Assembly (NCBI GenBank): GCA_021904315.1
Contig: CM038908.1
Location: 33,594,001 to 33,658,000 of the forward strand
Direction: 5' to 3'
Source of the DNA: Sphagnum magellanicum
Lineage: Eukaryota > Streptophyta > Sphagnopsida > Sphagnales > Sphagnaceae
DNA: 64,000 nt
The position numbers and the translations under genes are program-made. The notes below the pieces were generated by a model. It did not search any database. It was given only the letters and a program-made list of their open reading frames with translations, and had not been told where the DNA came from. The number at the start of each line of letters is the position of its first letter. Within the stretch, counting starts at the first letter, position 1. This document shows, one piece after another, positions 1 through 12,600 of the stretch.

Positions 1-24
1 TTTCATGGTAAATGGGAGAAATGA

Positions 25-3000
25 TCATACAGGTAGGGATGTCAACCACTTGATCACTGCTTCATAGACAACAAATGTGACAGCTGCAGCTGGTGCTGCT
101 TTTACAACAGAGGGCAGAGTGCCCTTATAAAGTCCCCTCCATCCTTCCTTTGCTAAAATTGACTGAATTGCATCCCATATGCTCGTGTATTCTCTCACTT
201 GTACACCAGCTCCATAACGTGGATGTCGAGCTAGTCCTTCTACCTGAAACAGTCCACCACCTTTCATTACAGAAAGCTCTGATACATCTCTCAACCTTGA
301 TTGCAAGTAGCCAGTAAAAGTAATTATTCCCCTGAAACAGTTATCATGCTCAGCAAGACATCTAACACTTGGTCAACAGTTGAACTTCAGTGATTCATGT
401 GAGGGCAAAACAAGCACAAGGCCATACAGCACAATGCAATACAGAATTATAAATGTAATTAATAAGGGTCAACAAGATGAACAAAAAGTCATACCTGAAA
501 TCGCTTTTTGACCACATCAAGGGGATGGCAAGATAACTTAGCAAATAAGCCAGCTCCTAAACCACACACAAAATGTTGAGTGCCTGACAGTGTTTCATCC
601 CCACCTCCACCTGACAGCACTCTACTTCGATTCAATGCCTGCCAGTCACAAGGTTATCCAAGAATAACTCAGCAAACGTCAGATGAGCATACAAGTTTGT
701 GATTTGAAAGTCTCCAACCACCAACTGTATCTGTCAACAGATCTGCTGGAAATGCATGTCAGGGCCAGTGAATACAGGACATAAGGATGAAAATATTCTG
801 TCTGCTTAGTGCAAAAAGCAAACAACAAACATCTTGAAGGCACGTACAGCAGTCCAATGCTTGAGGACATCATAAGTGCCAAATTGTAGCCCAGCATATG
901 GCACAATTTCTAGGAGTGATGGTGTGAGTCCTGCATACAATCCCGTCACTCCTTTTGTCCGCAATATCTCCATCAGTGCCACTCTTAAGTTTGGATACAC
1001 CTGCTCAATCACAACCCCTACAACACCATTCACATAGGTTGCAGAGAAATAGGTTTCTGTCCATGTTCAATCCTGCATGGGTTCTATCTCTTTACAGACA
1101 ACTCCAAGAAACACGAAGTTGCAACTCTAGAGTCCAACAAGAATATAGGACCTGAAATTTTGCACAACAACGAGTCCAAACTACCACTACAACATGAAGT
1201 AGAATCTTGCTCCCTTCCATCAAAAGTAGTAGACAGCTCCGTGTACACATTACAAGTGAATCATTCAAAGTCAGAAAACACAAAAGGATTCCAAAAAATG
1301 ATGCAAAAGATGGATGACAGAAGTCAATCATTGACTTTGCACAAACCTGCATCAAGTATTGCAAAACTTAATTAAGTTAAATGGACCAAAAAGACAGTAG
1401 ACAGGAGAATAGTAAGAACTCACCTTTGGTTCCCCTTGGGCTGCAAGGATGGTGCGAAGAAGGTCAAAGGGGTATGACCCAATTGTAGCTGCAGTCCCTG
1501 CTATTGACCCACCTATGAAGGACATCTTTGGACTTAGGCGCATATGCTCATCTGATGCCACATCCAAAGACACCTCTTAGTCCATATACATCTTCAACTA
1601 GTACCCTCTAAAAAGTCTCAACCCAAGGTGATTGAACATAGCTTCTAAGAGCATGCACAGCAGCAGTGCTCATTTGAGCCTCTATCAGCATTTAGCACAT
1701 CCAATGTGCAGTGTTAACTCCTCCCACATACCCGCCCATAAACCTGGAAACATGGACTGTACAAAATGATTGACTATTTAAGGCTCACCACCTGGCCAAT
1801 TATTATGGTTGGCAAATGAAAAACAGTCATTTCCTGTTATTGGTGCTCTTGTAGACCAGAGGAGTTTCAGTATGTAACTGCAAAACTTCATCCAAAAAAT
1901 ACCATACAGGACATTTTACTACTGCCATTGGGCATGCTCTAATGTCCATCTAATTCCTCTGTATCATCCCATGGAAACAGAATGGTGCATTAACTTGAAA
2001 ACAAACTTATAACTCAACAGATAAGAAGAAACTTTGAAGCCTTGTTTGAGCTCTGAACAGGGGAAAGATGCAAACCTTCCCTAGGAGAGCCAGAAGCCAA
2101 TGTCTTGAATTTTTCAATGACCACAAACTGGATGGCTGTATATGGCATCACCAACAGCAGTGCTGGAACATTCCCCCGCCAAAACCCCTGGTCCACAGAC
2201 CCCACAAAATTTGTTGTTACCATAACTTGGATGATACACCACTCCCAGTCATAGACATAGATGTTGGCATACTGTTGCATATATGAATTTGCTAGCTACT
2301 TCTATGACTGTGGAAAGAAATTCATAAAATCTGCATTCCTATTCCACCTTTGTCTTCCTTCTGATGTCTTTCCTGAATGTGCTTGAAAAGATTTATCTAC
2401 TGACTATAGTCAGCAATCAGTCTTGGAAAGAGGTTCCTCTACTAGAAATCTCATGTCAGACCAATTGTGTCAACTACTACTACTGCACCAAAGGAGGAGA
2501 GAGGGATACCACAGCATTCACAGATTTCAAGGAACATAGTTACCCATGTCTCTACATGACCGCATTTACTTGTACCAACCACTATCCAGCTCCCGTCATG
2601 GTAAACATTGAGTAGACATGTGCAGCATTTCTAGAAGAGTAGTTGCTATCAGCATCTGACACTTTCTCAAATGGCATTCGAAAGGTTTCCTTTCTACAGT
2701 TGCAGGGAAGAGCCAGTTTATCACAGCCAATCAAACATGTGGTTGCAGTAAGTAACCCTTGCATCAAATCCTCTGTTTGATATATGTTTCAAACAAACTG
2801 GCAGAGAGTATTGTTTTTTTTCCAAAACTCACCACCACTCCCTCCTCCCGAAAGATGTCTTGAATGGCTTGAGTCAATCCAGTGTACTTTGAAAGTACTT
2901 TTGCCTGAGTACCTAGAAGTTGACGTCTACTTGTCGGCTCCAGCTGCACCTGCCCTTGCAAGACACCAACCACTGTCTCCAGACATTTATTGCAATGCTT

Positions 3001-4528
3001 GCTCCCATATAGAAATTCTTTCCAAATTTCTAGCTTCTGTCAGTAGCTTATCTAGAATATGACTCACATGACCATGACTACAGAACTCCAATAGATTCAT
3101 CAACACGACTTGATTGTGCCAAGGTTATTGTCCTCATCAAAGGATTCACACTAAGATCATCTCCAGTGGTGCTTAGTATGTGACATTTGCAAAAATATTT
3201 CTCACATCCAAGTTTAGTTATTTTACCTTTTTCTAGCCACGCCCATAAAACTAAACTGGGACTAGAAATAGGTGGGAGACCTCTAATAGGAACCCACCTG
3301 GACCAATCAAACTATCTAGGCAATCAACAGCCAGAGTTAAGCTCTGCTGTGCCTTTTGCCAGCCTCAGCACACTGAAATCAGCATGTTTTGATTTTTTTA
3401 TCCAAATTTAATTCGCATGGTCACATACTGAGAACTGGTGGAGTTGCTCTAAGAGATCAGTTAGATAGACTTCACAAAGGTCTGAGGGAAACTCTAAAGG
3501 CACAGCAGAGATATTCTGCGACACAAAATCCAATCAAGATTGATAGGGGAAGAAACAAGAAACCCTCAACCCTTGAAGACCATTGAGGCGACGAATTGGA
3601 AACGACCAAAGGATGCCTTACGACGAGAAAGCGATGCAAAAAACGTGATACTCAAATTCCAGTACAAAATGATAAAACGAATTCCCGAAAAAGGCTGCTC
3701 TCAAAGACGAGAAAAACAAAAGCAAGAAGCCTCCACCAAGAAGAATCGGTCCTCAAAGCTGTTCTTGATGACATACAAGCGGAGAAACTAAGGTTCTGGA
3801 TGCCCGTTTGTGAGGAGAACATATTTCCTCCTCGCGCACTGGGAAAAAATAATTCAAAAGAGAAATATCCAGCATTCCTCTAAAACAACCAACGAATTCC
3901 CGGATCTACTACACGTAAAGACGAAAGAAGAAAAAGAAACCACTCGAAACGAAGCAAGAAATCGAACCTAAAACCGGATCTTGATGGCATCAAGCGGGGA
4001 AAAAAGGAAAAACAAACTACAGTTCTGGACAGCCCCATTGCGAGGAGCAAATATTTCCTCACACACTAGAAAAAATCCAAACAAAGAGTATCCAGTATAT
4101 CTAGAATTCCTCTAAAACGGCAACGAATTCCCGGCTACACTGCACGCAAAAACGAAAGAAACAAATGCAAGCACTCAAATAAAAGCAAGAAATCGAACCT
4201 GAAATCGGATCTTGATGACATCAAGCGGAGAAACTACGGTTCTGGACACCCCGCCCGCCACAGCTCCAGCTACAGCATCCACAGTGGCTCTATGCCTGAC
4301 TCGCTGTTGTCGTTGTTCTTGTGCTTGTTCCTGTTCCCCGCGCGATTTCTGGAACTCCATCACATCCTCTCCTTTCTGGCTTCCTGATGATCCCTCCCGC
4401 GACCGAAGCTGCATCTTGCTCCTCCTCCCGCTGTATCCTCCGTGTGCGCGATCGATTTCCTTCGCGATGCAACAGCGCGCGAGCGCGCGCACAGTGGTTT
4501 GGTCAGACCTCTCGCAGGCCATAGCCAT
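25..4528 (-). CDS. Mitochondrial thiamine diphosphate carrier (mitochondrial carrier family), 7 exons
   Basis: Inner-membrane carrier expected to import thiamine diphosphate into mitochondria, by resemblance to the plant TPC carriers (Arabidopsis At5g48970 type). Exons in transcript order: 4528-4199, 2949-2833, 2187-2076, 1551-1424, 1000-848, 638-495, 243-25. All junctions are GT-AG and the frame closes on TGA at 25-27, giving 400 residues. The three carrier repeats are visible: PLDVIKIRF near residue 102, YPFDLLRT near 213 and [10 protein letters not shown] near 318. Each is followed by its matching motif: GFWRGN, GLYAGL and GLYKGT. Homologues are about 340 residues. The in-frame ATG at 4360, which opens MEFQKSRGE, would give 344 residues and may be the true start; I keep the longer frame as the outer limit. 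Intron 1 holds degenerate tandem copies of the exon 1 end. The 3' UTR runs off the window. Confidence 0.9.
3676..4250 (-). repeat. Tandem triplication of the exon 1 end and splice donor within intron 1
   Basis: Three degenerate units start at 3676, 3891 and 4122, each at AACGAATTCCCG, with spacings of 215 and 231 bp. The third unit contains the real end of exon 1 and its donor (4198/4199). The middle unit keeps the same block (CGGATCTTGATG at 3975 against 4206) but would read a TAG in place of the final Gln codon. The first unit is more diverged (CTTGATGACAT at 3764). This places pseudo-exon ends and decoy donors inside intron 1. Confidence 0.8.
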
Positions 4529-4830
4529 GTGTCTTGAGCGCGGCGAAGGGACGAGGGAAACAAATCCTTTTCACACTGGGGGGTGACAACTCGAGTGCAG
4601 CGAAGAAAGATAACATATTCTTTTCACACGGGGGGGGAGCGGGGGGGACGTTACAAGTCACAACCGAGGGGACAATTCCGACTGGACTTAGCCAAGTCAT
4701 TGGGGTCATGAAAGTCATCATGGGCAACTGATTGTTGGATCCTTCCTTTCGGTTAAATAAGATGAGATTTTATTTTTATTTAATTCAAATAATTCTCTTT
4801 TATTTAATTTATTTAACCCATTTCCACTAA
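4529..4830. promoter_or_regulatory. Upstream region of the carrier gene
   Basis: Region between the longest reading frame of the carrier gene and the foldback element. It is GC-rich near the gene, with a G-run at 4629-4654, then turns AT-rich. I see no clear TATA box. It probably holds the 5' UTR and core promoter; this is inferred from position only. Confidence 0.35.
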
Positions 4831-5960
4831 AGATTTTTTTTTTGAGCCGGATTTTCGTCATTTTGTGAAAACTATATTTTGAAAATGGAATAGTCTGTCA
4901 CAAATTCCTTATTTTTTGGAAAAACATTCGCCAAAAAAAGAATTTTTTAAAAAATTCTTATAGTCGCCAAAATTTTCTACAATTTCCTGCAACGTGAAAG
5001 GGTGCTTAAGATTTTCTACTTTCATATTTTGAATATCATCACATCTGGCTAAATATACTGACAGACAATCACCAAATGTGCAACATCACAAAAATAAATA
5101 AATAAATTTAAACTGCAGATGTCCACTAACATTCCAATTTTTACAAAACAAGAACTCTTACTTTTAATGAATATGGGGGGAAAAAAAATGTAAAATATGG
5201 ATGGATTTAAACTAAAACTCCTCAATTGAAGCTAGCTCTAAACAAGTTCTACTTGGTCTAACTGGATAATTGTTCAACTTGGGAGCACATGGAGGTTTTT
5301 CAAGTAGAAGAAGAGGAAATAAATGAAATAAATAATTAATTAATTTAGAGAAAAGCTTAGATGTGAATTTATTGTTTTTGGATTTTCATAAAGGCTTTCA
5401 ATCTCATCCCTATATCCAAATTTTTAACAAACTTAGGAACTTATCTAAAGACAAACTTAGGTGACTAGACAATGTTTTTTTCCCCCCTCTTCATGTTCCT
5501 GTGCTTCATTCACACACACAAACCCATCCACCCATCCCACCCCCACACACTCGTAGAACTTGGCCAATAGGGTTTGAGGTGTCTGGGCTGGGTTGAAGAC
5601 TGGCTATCAACCCTAAATGGGTGCAAATAGACTCTCTTAAAATCCTCCAGCTGAGCTTCTGGTTGTCTCAAGTGTTTTCTTTCTTCAAGTTTGTGACGTA
5701 GCCGAGGTGGCTATCATACAGAAGCCAATTTAGCCAAATTTGGCTATACAAAATATGAAAGGAAAAAAATTAATATCAATTATAATTTTTTTGGCTACCT
5801 ACTTGAACCATATATAAAATGTGACGGTTTTTTAGATTTTTTGAAATTATCAAAAATTGATGATTCTCTTCTCAAAAAATCATTGAATTTTTTTACCGAA
5901 TTTTTTTTTTTAAAAATTCCAACAGTGTGAAATTTCTCACCAATAAAAGACCTTGTCCAT
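4831..5960. mobile_element. Foldback (long inverted-repeat) element, degenerate copy 1
   Basis: The left arm (about 4831-5090) closely resembles the left arm of the element at 21316-21927. Shared blocks include ATTTTCTACTTTC, GGCTAAATATACT and CAACATCACA. The right arm begins near 5692 (GTGACGTAGCCGAGGTGG) and carries the inverted counterpart TTTAGCCAAATTTGGCTA before decaying. The arms are separated by about 600 bp of unrelated AT-rich sequence with a CA-rich stretch near 5510-5550. No coding capacity is seen, so it would be a non-autonomous element. Confidence 0.6.
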
Positions 5961-8856
5961 ATCTGAAAGAAATGGTTTAATTCTCGGTGTTTCAGAACCC
6001 AGCAATTTGGATCTGGCTTCAATGCCAAAATCAAGTAGCATGGTTTTGTTCAGCATGTGGGGGTAGAAGAGAGAGGTAGGCACTAAACTTGGGATCTCAA
6101 ATTTGCAATACTCTCGCATTCCCATCTCTTGTAGGTTGTGAATGACACAAGTGAGTATGCAATCACTGGAGATTTTCACTTGGAGCTTCAGTCAAATCTC
6201 AGGGGCCTTATGGTAGGAACTCATGAGCATCATGCACATATATATATGTGATGCTCAATTGATAGTCTATTACTCTAATCATGTTACATTTTGGTGAAGA
6301 GAGTCAGTTGCTGTTCTGTGTGAAGCATTACTGCATAAAGACCTGCACCCATTTTTCTAGTGTAATTGGAGAGCTCCTTACAAAGCATACTTTTCTTCCC
6401 GCTATCTGTAGGGCATTTCAAAAATTGGAGTGACCACTGTGATGTGCACTCTGTTTTTCAAAATGCCCCTCAAATTATTTTTTATTTTTGTTTTTTTCTT
6501 GTGATACCTGCCACGCATCATGAGAGAGAAAAAAATTGGCAAAGGTCTTTTAGCTCTGTAAATCCCACAGCCTCTAGGCTGTTGTACTCTTTAGACTTTT
6601 TTCCAGTTTATGCACACAAGCTGCTTCGTGAATTGGATGCATGGAATTGTAGTTGGAGCACATGTTTCTAGAATGTTTGAAAATATCCGATGTTGAACCT
6701 CTTGTCCTCTGTGTGAGGTCAAAGGAGAGCTCATTGAACACAGAAAGTAGATATACAGAAATACGAAAAAAAACCCCTAAACCCTAAACCCTTCGAGAGC
6801 ATGCGGGTCAAAGCTAATGCTGGCTCATGATCATCTCTGTGAGAAAGTGTATGAAATGGTTTTGAGTGAGCTGAATTGAAAATGCCAACTGAAATTGAAC
6901 GCACAATAGAGCCCAGATGCAGTCTGCTGTTGATTACAGAACAAACAGATGCACAACCCTGAACTTACTTTACCAAAAGAATGTATTGGGGGAAGTCCTC
7001 ATCCACATGGACTTCATGGAATTGAAGTCACGCCTTCGAGGGCGATGGTCTGAGTAGGTGCAGCTAAATTCCAGGAAGTCGTGCGCGGGGGATGAGGACT
7101 TTTCACTGTGCAAAAAACTCTGGAATTCTTTCTTGGAGTTTGAAACCTTACAGCAATTCCCCAGGGATCTGACGACAAATCCTATGGACCTTATGGTGCT
7201 TCCAGGGGTGTAATGCAACCTAAAGTAGGATCTTGGCAATTTAGGTCAAATAAAGGTTTAAATTTGGTAATCAAAACCCTAAAAATATTTTTTCTATCTT
7301 TTTTTTTTCTTTAAAAGTCACCTTGATTGCAAAAAAAATCATTTAAAGAAAATCCTAATTTGTCTTAAGGTTTGGAGACAATTAATTTGCAAGTTGTGAT
7401 TCCTTTGTTTTAATGCATGAGAAATTAGGTTTATGGATTGTGGTACAATTGTGTTAAAGCACATGACATTTAATTTAGGTTCAAAACATTTCATGCAAAA
7501 ATAATCATATTTACTATTTTTTATTGCTAGGAAGATTTAACAAAGCTTTAAGATTTCATATATGGCCAAAAAAAAAAAAAAAAAAAAAAATCAAAACATT
7601 GGGCCAAAGTGCTAAGTTTTTTCCCTCCCTAGAGCAAAATTCAAGAAAGATTTGAACCCTAAACCAAAATAATCTATGATCTTGATAAATTTAATGCTTT
7701 AAGCGCAAAAACCATGCCTCATATTTTGAAGCCCAAACATTATGTCTTAAGGCATACATGGACTTAAAGGTTTATTGACTTTGGGGTCAAGCCAAAGTGA
7801 TCAACCTAAGACCTAGATTTCACAAAGATTTTGAATTCAATGCCAAGGAAGATTCCAATGCTAGGCCAAAATGCCCAGAAATATTTTAATTTGGGAAGAA
7901 TGTTTGTAGAACTTTTGGCTTATGATGTTTCCAAAGCTTTTGGCTTGTAGGACATTTGTTTGAAAGATTTCATGGGACCTTCACCATTGGCCTAGGACAT
8001 TTGACCTAAAGTTAGAATGTTCTTTGCCAACTTGGCCGACATTTAAAATTTTTTTTGGCATTCAAGTCTAGGGTTTGTCACTTTGGCTTGGGCCTATCTA
8101 GTCAAGTTCCTTATTATAGATTTTTCACCAAGGGCTTCAAACATTTGGCTGAAGACCTTTCGAGACCTGAAAAGGACCTTTCATTAACAAGTTAAAAAAA
8201 TGGGTTGATAAATTGTGGGTAACTTTCATAATAATCTTAAATTGTGAAATTCAATTCCTTGATATCAAAAATAACAACCAAGGTTTTTTGGGTGATCATT
8301 CATCTATTGAATTGTCATCATTGTTGCCTATTCCCTAAGCATGAAAGGAATTTAAACACAGCATTATGGAAGAATAAATTCACTATGTGAATATTTACAT
8401 TAAGAGACCTCACAACATATTTATATGTGGTGCACACAACCTCAAAAAAGTAGTCATGAAAGTAATTATTAAATCTAATAATTAAATCTAGTCATGATCT
8501 ACTCTAACATTATGGATGTTTTTGCTTTCAACTCATTCCCCCTATACAATACCTCATTTTATAGCCAATCAAAAAAAATAATCATCATTTAAAAAATTTC
8601 TTGTGTGAAGATATATTTACTAACTATTGCATGTATAAATTTGACGTAATCTAAACATTCAATCATGCATTTTCATTAACATAAGAAGTATCATGCATTT
8701 CAATTGTCATCTCTTTACATTATATTTGTCTGAGCTAGATTAAGTCTTGAATCTTATGTGTGAACATCAACATATGTGTGGATAGTCTATACAAAATATA
8801 ATTATAATCACTTGTTGATATAATTAATCTTAGTCGCTCTTCAAGTTCACTAAATT
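5961..8856. other. Intergenic, no recognised gene
   Basis: Mostly AT-rich. A moderately GC segment at 6300-7240 has short open frames with no recognisable family. A short telobox-like run of three CCCTAAA-type units lies at 6771-6791, and an A-run of about 29 at 7569-7590. Nothing else is supportable. Confidence 0.5.
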
Positions 8857-9677
8857 TGTCGCAACCCCACTTTGAGGCTAAGTGTGAAAATGCAACTCAC
8901 ATTCCCAAAAGTGGGAAAATGGAGTCCTCTGGGACTCCCAAAAATTCAAAAGATGATTTGAGGGGTCAAATCTCCTCGCCTTGGTGCGTTCTTTATATCA
9001 ATGGAAATCTCTTGAAGCGTAAATGTCCAAAATGGCCTCACATTGCCCATTTGGACATCTCCAGCCCAAGTTATGGGCAAAAGAAGGGCTAGGAGTCAAA
9101 CTGCCAGTTTGACTCCAAACCACTAAAAGTCGGGAATCGACCTCTTCCCGATGTCGCCTCAAGGAGTGTGACATGGCGTTGGAAAGCTCTCGACGAGAGC
9201 TACAACTTTGGTTCAGACCTCGTCCCAATCCGAGTTCAAGGCGAGGAGATATGGCCGTCCAAAGTCTCGGGACTCTAACCCGGGACAGTTTCGGGACTCC
9301 AACTTGGGAGTCTCGGGAAAAAGAGCCATTTGGATGTAGCCTCGGTGGAGAGCTGCAGAGTATACTATATGGGGGAAGGTGGTGGCTTCCCCCGAGTCCA
9401 GGCCGTGATGAGTCTTGTGTGTAAAAGTGTCTGTGGCTTGTCCCAACACCTAAGGGTGTTTCCGAATGTGAATTAACCCTCTTGTGATTGGTTTTGGTTG
9501 CAGATTCAAGCTTGATCTTCTAGTCCATTTTCCTAGTCTAATCCTGGGACTTCTAGCACGCCCCTCTACCCCCCTTTTAGTGCTGGAAGTCGGGAGCGCC
9601 CCTCAAGTCCCAACTTTTCGCAACTCAACATAGTTGGACCCTCAAGTGGGTTCAACCCGGGACTTGGGAGTGTGTCA
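8857..9677 (+). mobile_element. Solo LTR with 5-bp target-site duplication
   Basis: An 821-bp unit begins TGTCGCAACC and ends GTGTCA. It is flanked directly by AAATT at 8852-8856 and AAATT at 9678-9682, a perfect target-site duplication. It is markedly more GC-rich than its surroundings, is homologous along most of its length to 53285-54177, and holds a TATA-like TATACTATAT near 9361. No internal retrotransposon sequence is adjacent, so a solo LTR left by LTR-LTR recombination is the best reading. Confidence 0.8.
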
Positions 9678-10639
9678 AAATTATTCCACATGTGTGATTA
9701 CATAAGTCTTGTGTCTTGCATCAAGTAGTATGTCATTCACGAAAGTATACACCAAATGAATGCATTCTTGGGTGGCAATGTAACAGTAGCCATTCAAGCA
9801 AAAAATGTGAAAAAAACAATCAACATGGTTTTTTTCCTTTTTTTTACCAATGATGCCCCATCCCTTACCAATTTAAATTATGAGGTAGCTTAGAATGCTA
9901 ATTGCACTCATTTCATTCATTTCTCATTGCACTCTCCATTTTTTATTCCCTATTGGACTTGGATCTTGTGTTTGTTATTCATCAAGTGGAAGATCAACAT
10001 GAATGTCATCAAAACGGCTCTTTCATCTTTGAAGTTGTTCAAATTTTTGAAAGTATCTAGCTACTAAATGATTGCTTTGAAAATGTCCATACTCATTGAT
10101 TCTCCTAACCCAATGTTTATTACAAATTGCAATATTGTGATTCACGACCTTTTGCAATATTGAAAAATATATTTACAATTGAATGACTCTTTTTAGGATG
10201 GATTATCAATGTTCAAGATGCCTGCATCCTCCATAATTTTGAAACCATTCTTGAAATAGAAGATGACTTGTTCCCAAATATGGCACAACCAACTTTCAAT
10301 GTGATGTACAAACAATGGCATATTTCCAATCACTAAGATTTTAAATGTCTTTCAATCATAGTCATGTCAAAGAATTTGACAATGAATTAAACATCACTTG
10401 GTTTGTCAATTAAACACTTATTTGATTTCATGTTGAAGATCCCATTAAGTTAGGATAATGTATGATTGTACAAGGAACCTCAATATGTTCTTTGATCAAC
10501 ACATGTTCTCTAGCAAATCACTCCTAATATAAAAATGAAGGCTCAAACTTATTTATAATTTATTTTACTTGACAAATGATGTTTCTTAATTTTTTGTTGT
10601 GGGAAACTTTCATTTGTAAGATATCATGAAATGTACCAT
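9678..10639. other. Intergenic, nothing recognised
   Basis: AT-rich sequence with stops in all frames. No gene, RNA or clear repeat was seen. Confidence 0.45.
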
Positions 10640-11030
10640 TAATGTTTGTTGATGTAATGTAATTTTGATTCCTAAACAAATCTTAAATTGTTTACTTGTT
10701 CTTACCATGAAAATATATATTAACATGTATTTGGATTGTGTTCCATAACATAAATTCATTGTTAAAATGATGTCTAACAAAATATTTTCATGAATTCATC
10801 AACATCCACATTATTCACAAAATAAAATTAAAAAGCTCCCAATCAAGAACCCAAAATCAAAAAAATTAAACAAGATTCAAAACAAATGTCTCAATGTAAT
10901 CTTGAATGAATTTCAAAATAAAAACTATTTTTTTTCAAGTTCAAAATTAGTAACCAATAAACTAACCAATATATAATTGGTACCTACATATTAAACTTTA
11001 GTAACCTAACCCCCTTAACATCACACCATT
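10640..11030 (+). repeat. Direct repeat, copy 1 of a roughly 390-bp pair
   Basis: Aligns along its length with 12205-12600. Anchors include TTTTGATTCCTA / CTTTGATTCCTA, TTATTCACAAAATAAAATTAAAAA and GTAACCTAAC. The two copies are about 1.57 kb apart, so they could be old LTRs of a short element. Confidence 0.6.
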
Positions 11031-12204
11031 CGTAAATCAAATTACATCCTTAAAATGCATGTTTAAAGTAAAGGACCTACTTAGAGTGCTATTCAAATCA
11101 TCTACATTACTTACAAATGTATGATTTATGTTTTGTAGGTTCATGTGACATGTTGTCATTGTGATGAAATAGCACTAGTTGTCTTTGATGGGGCATCAAT
11201 GATGTCATTTGATGTGTGTGTAATAACAACTAAACTAGGTACATATGAATGTACTTGATGTTGAACTCTAGGAACTTGGTAGAGTCATGGGAATGTGGTA
11301 CTCATTGTGGCAATTATTTTTGGATTGCCTAAAATTGTTGGTGGTCCAATATTATTGACACTTGTTGATGATGCATTAATGGCACCTACTAGACTTGTTC
11401 TAGCTCTCCCATGTAAGTTGTATTTCTTGAACTTGGGTCACCATTATAGGTTTTTCATAAATAACGTCACCATTGTTCATGGTAAACCACATGTATGGTT
11501 GGTAATATTGAAATGTTATTGATTGCCAAGCAAGTTCATGCATAGCCTATGTTTGCATGGATCTTGATGTTTCCACTATAAACATGTGTTGATTAGATAT
11601 TAGAACACACAAATTTGAATGCCCTGGAGTTTGCAAATCCTTTGTTGCGTTCCTTAACACTTATTGCTTTGAAATCAATGGTGTATACTCTTGATCATGT
11701 TTTTCCTTTGAACATGTGACCATCACTAGATCTTCCTCCTTGTTAAATAAAAGATCTTAGGAATTATAGTGCACTATCATTTCCATAGTTTAAGCTTTCC
11801 CTACAATCACCATTTTTGTTAAAGAAGTCTTATGTTTTGGAGGTTGTTCCTTGGTTTAAAGCATTCATTATTCCATTTCTTAGACACTAACTAGCGTTAT
11901 ATTTGAATGCTCTTCACACCTATGGCAAAAAATCTCTAATGTTGATCTAGTCAATTTCTCTCCTTTTTTGTCATTTAGTCTAACTATCTTTACAAACTTC
12001 TAATAACAATTTGAAACATGTTCAACCTTTTTACACAAGTCCCAATGCAAAGCTTCTTTTAGATTCAAAAGTTTGCACTAGTTACCCCATTTTTATTTTG
12101 ATCTTGAAAAAACTAATCAATCAAGAACCTGCAAAATCAAAATAACCATGCACTAAAATTCATTATTTTTTGACAAAAACAACAATATCAACAATAGGAC
12201 AAGA
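11031..12204. other. Sequence between the two 390-bp direct repeats
   Basis: AT-rich. The only open frame of note (75 codons at 11295-11522) resembles nothing I know. If the flanks are LTRs, this would be the interior of a TRIM or LARD-like non-coding element. I found no primer-binding site or polypurine tract. Confidence 0.3.
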
Positions 12205-12600
12205 ATTACACCAAATGGTATAATGTAACTTTGATTCCTACTACAAACCTCTAATTATGTACCTATTCTAACCATGATACTAACATGTATTTCTTGTGTT
12301 TTAGAACATGAATCCGTTACTAAAACATAGCAAAATATTTTCATGCATTTAGAAACATGCAAATTATTCACAAAATAAAATTAAAAAATTATAAATCAAG
12401 AACATGGAATAAAAGTTTTAAACAAGAATCAAAACAACTATGTCAACATAAGAATGAGTTTAAAAATAAAAACAAGAAACCAAATATTTTCAAGCTAAAA
12501 ACTAGTAGCTTGTAAATTAATAAATATCTACATAGCTAATATATAGCTAATATCTACATAGTAAACTATTAGTAACCTAACTCTCTTAACACTCACATGC
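12205..12600 (+). repeat. Direct repeat, copy 2 of a roughly 390-bp pair
   Basis: Partner of 10640-11030 in the same orientation. It has a small local duplication near 12530-12560 (CTACATAG..CTAATAT repeated) that copy 1 lacks. Confidence 0.6.

Noticed and set aside
6771..6791. CCCTAAA units resembling telomere repeat
   Set aside because: Only about three units, so it is a telobox-like motif and not an interstitial telomere array.
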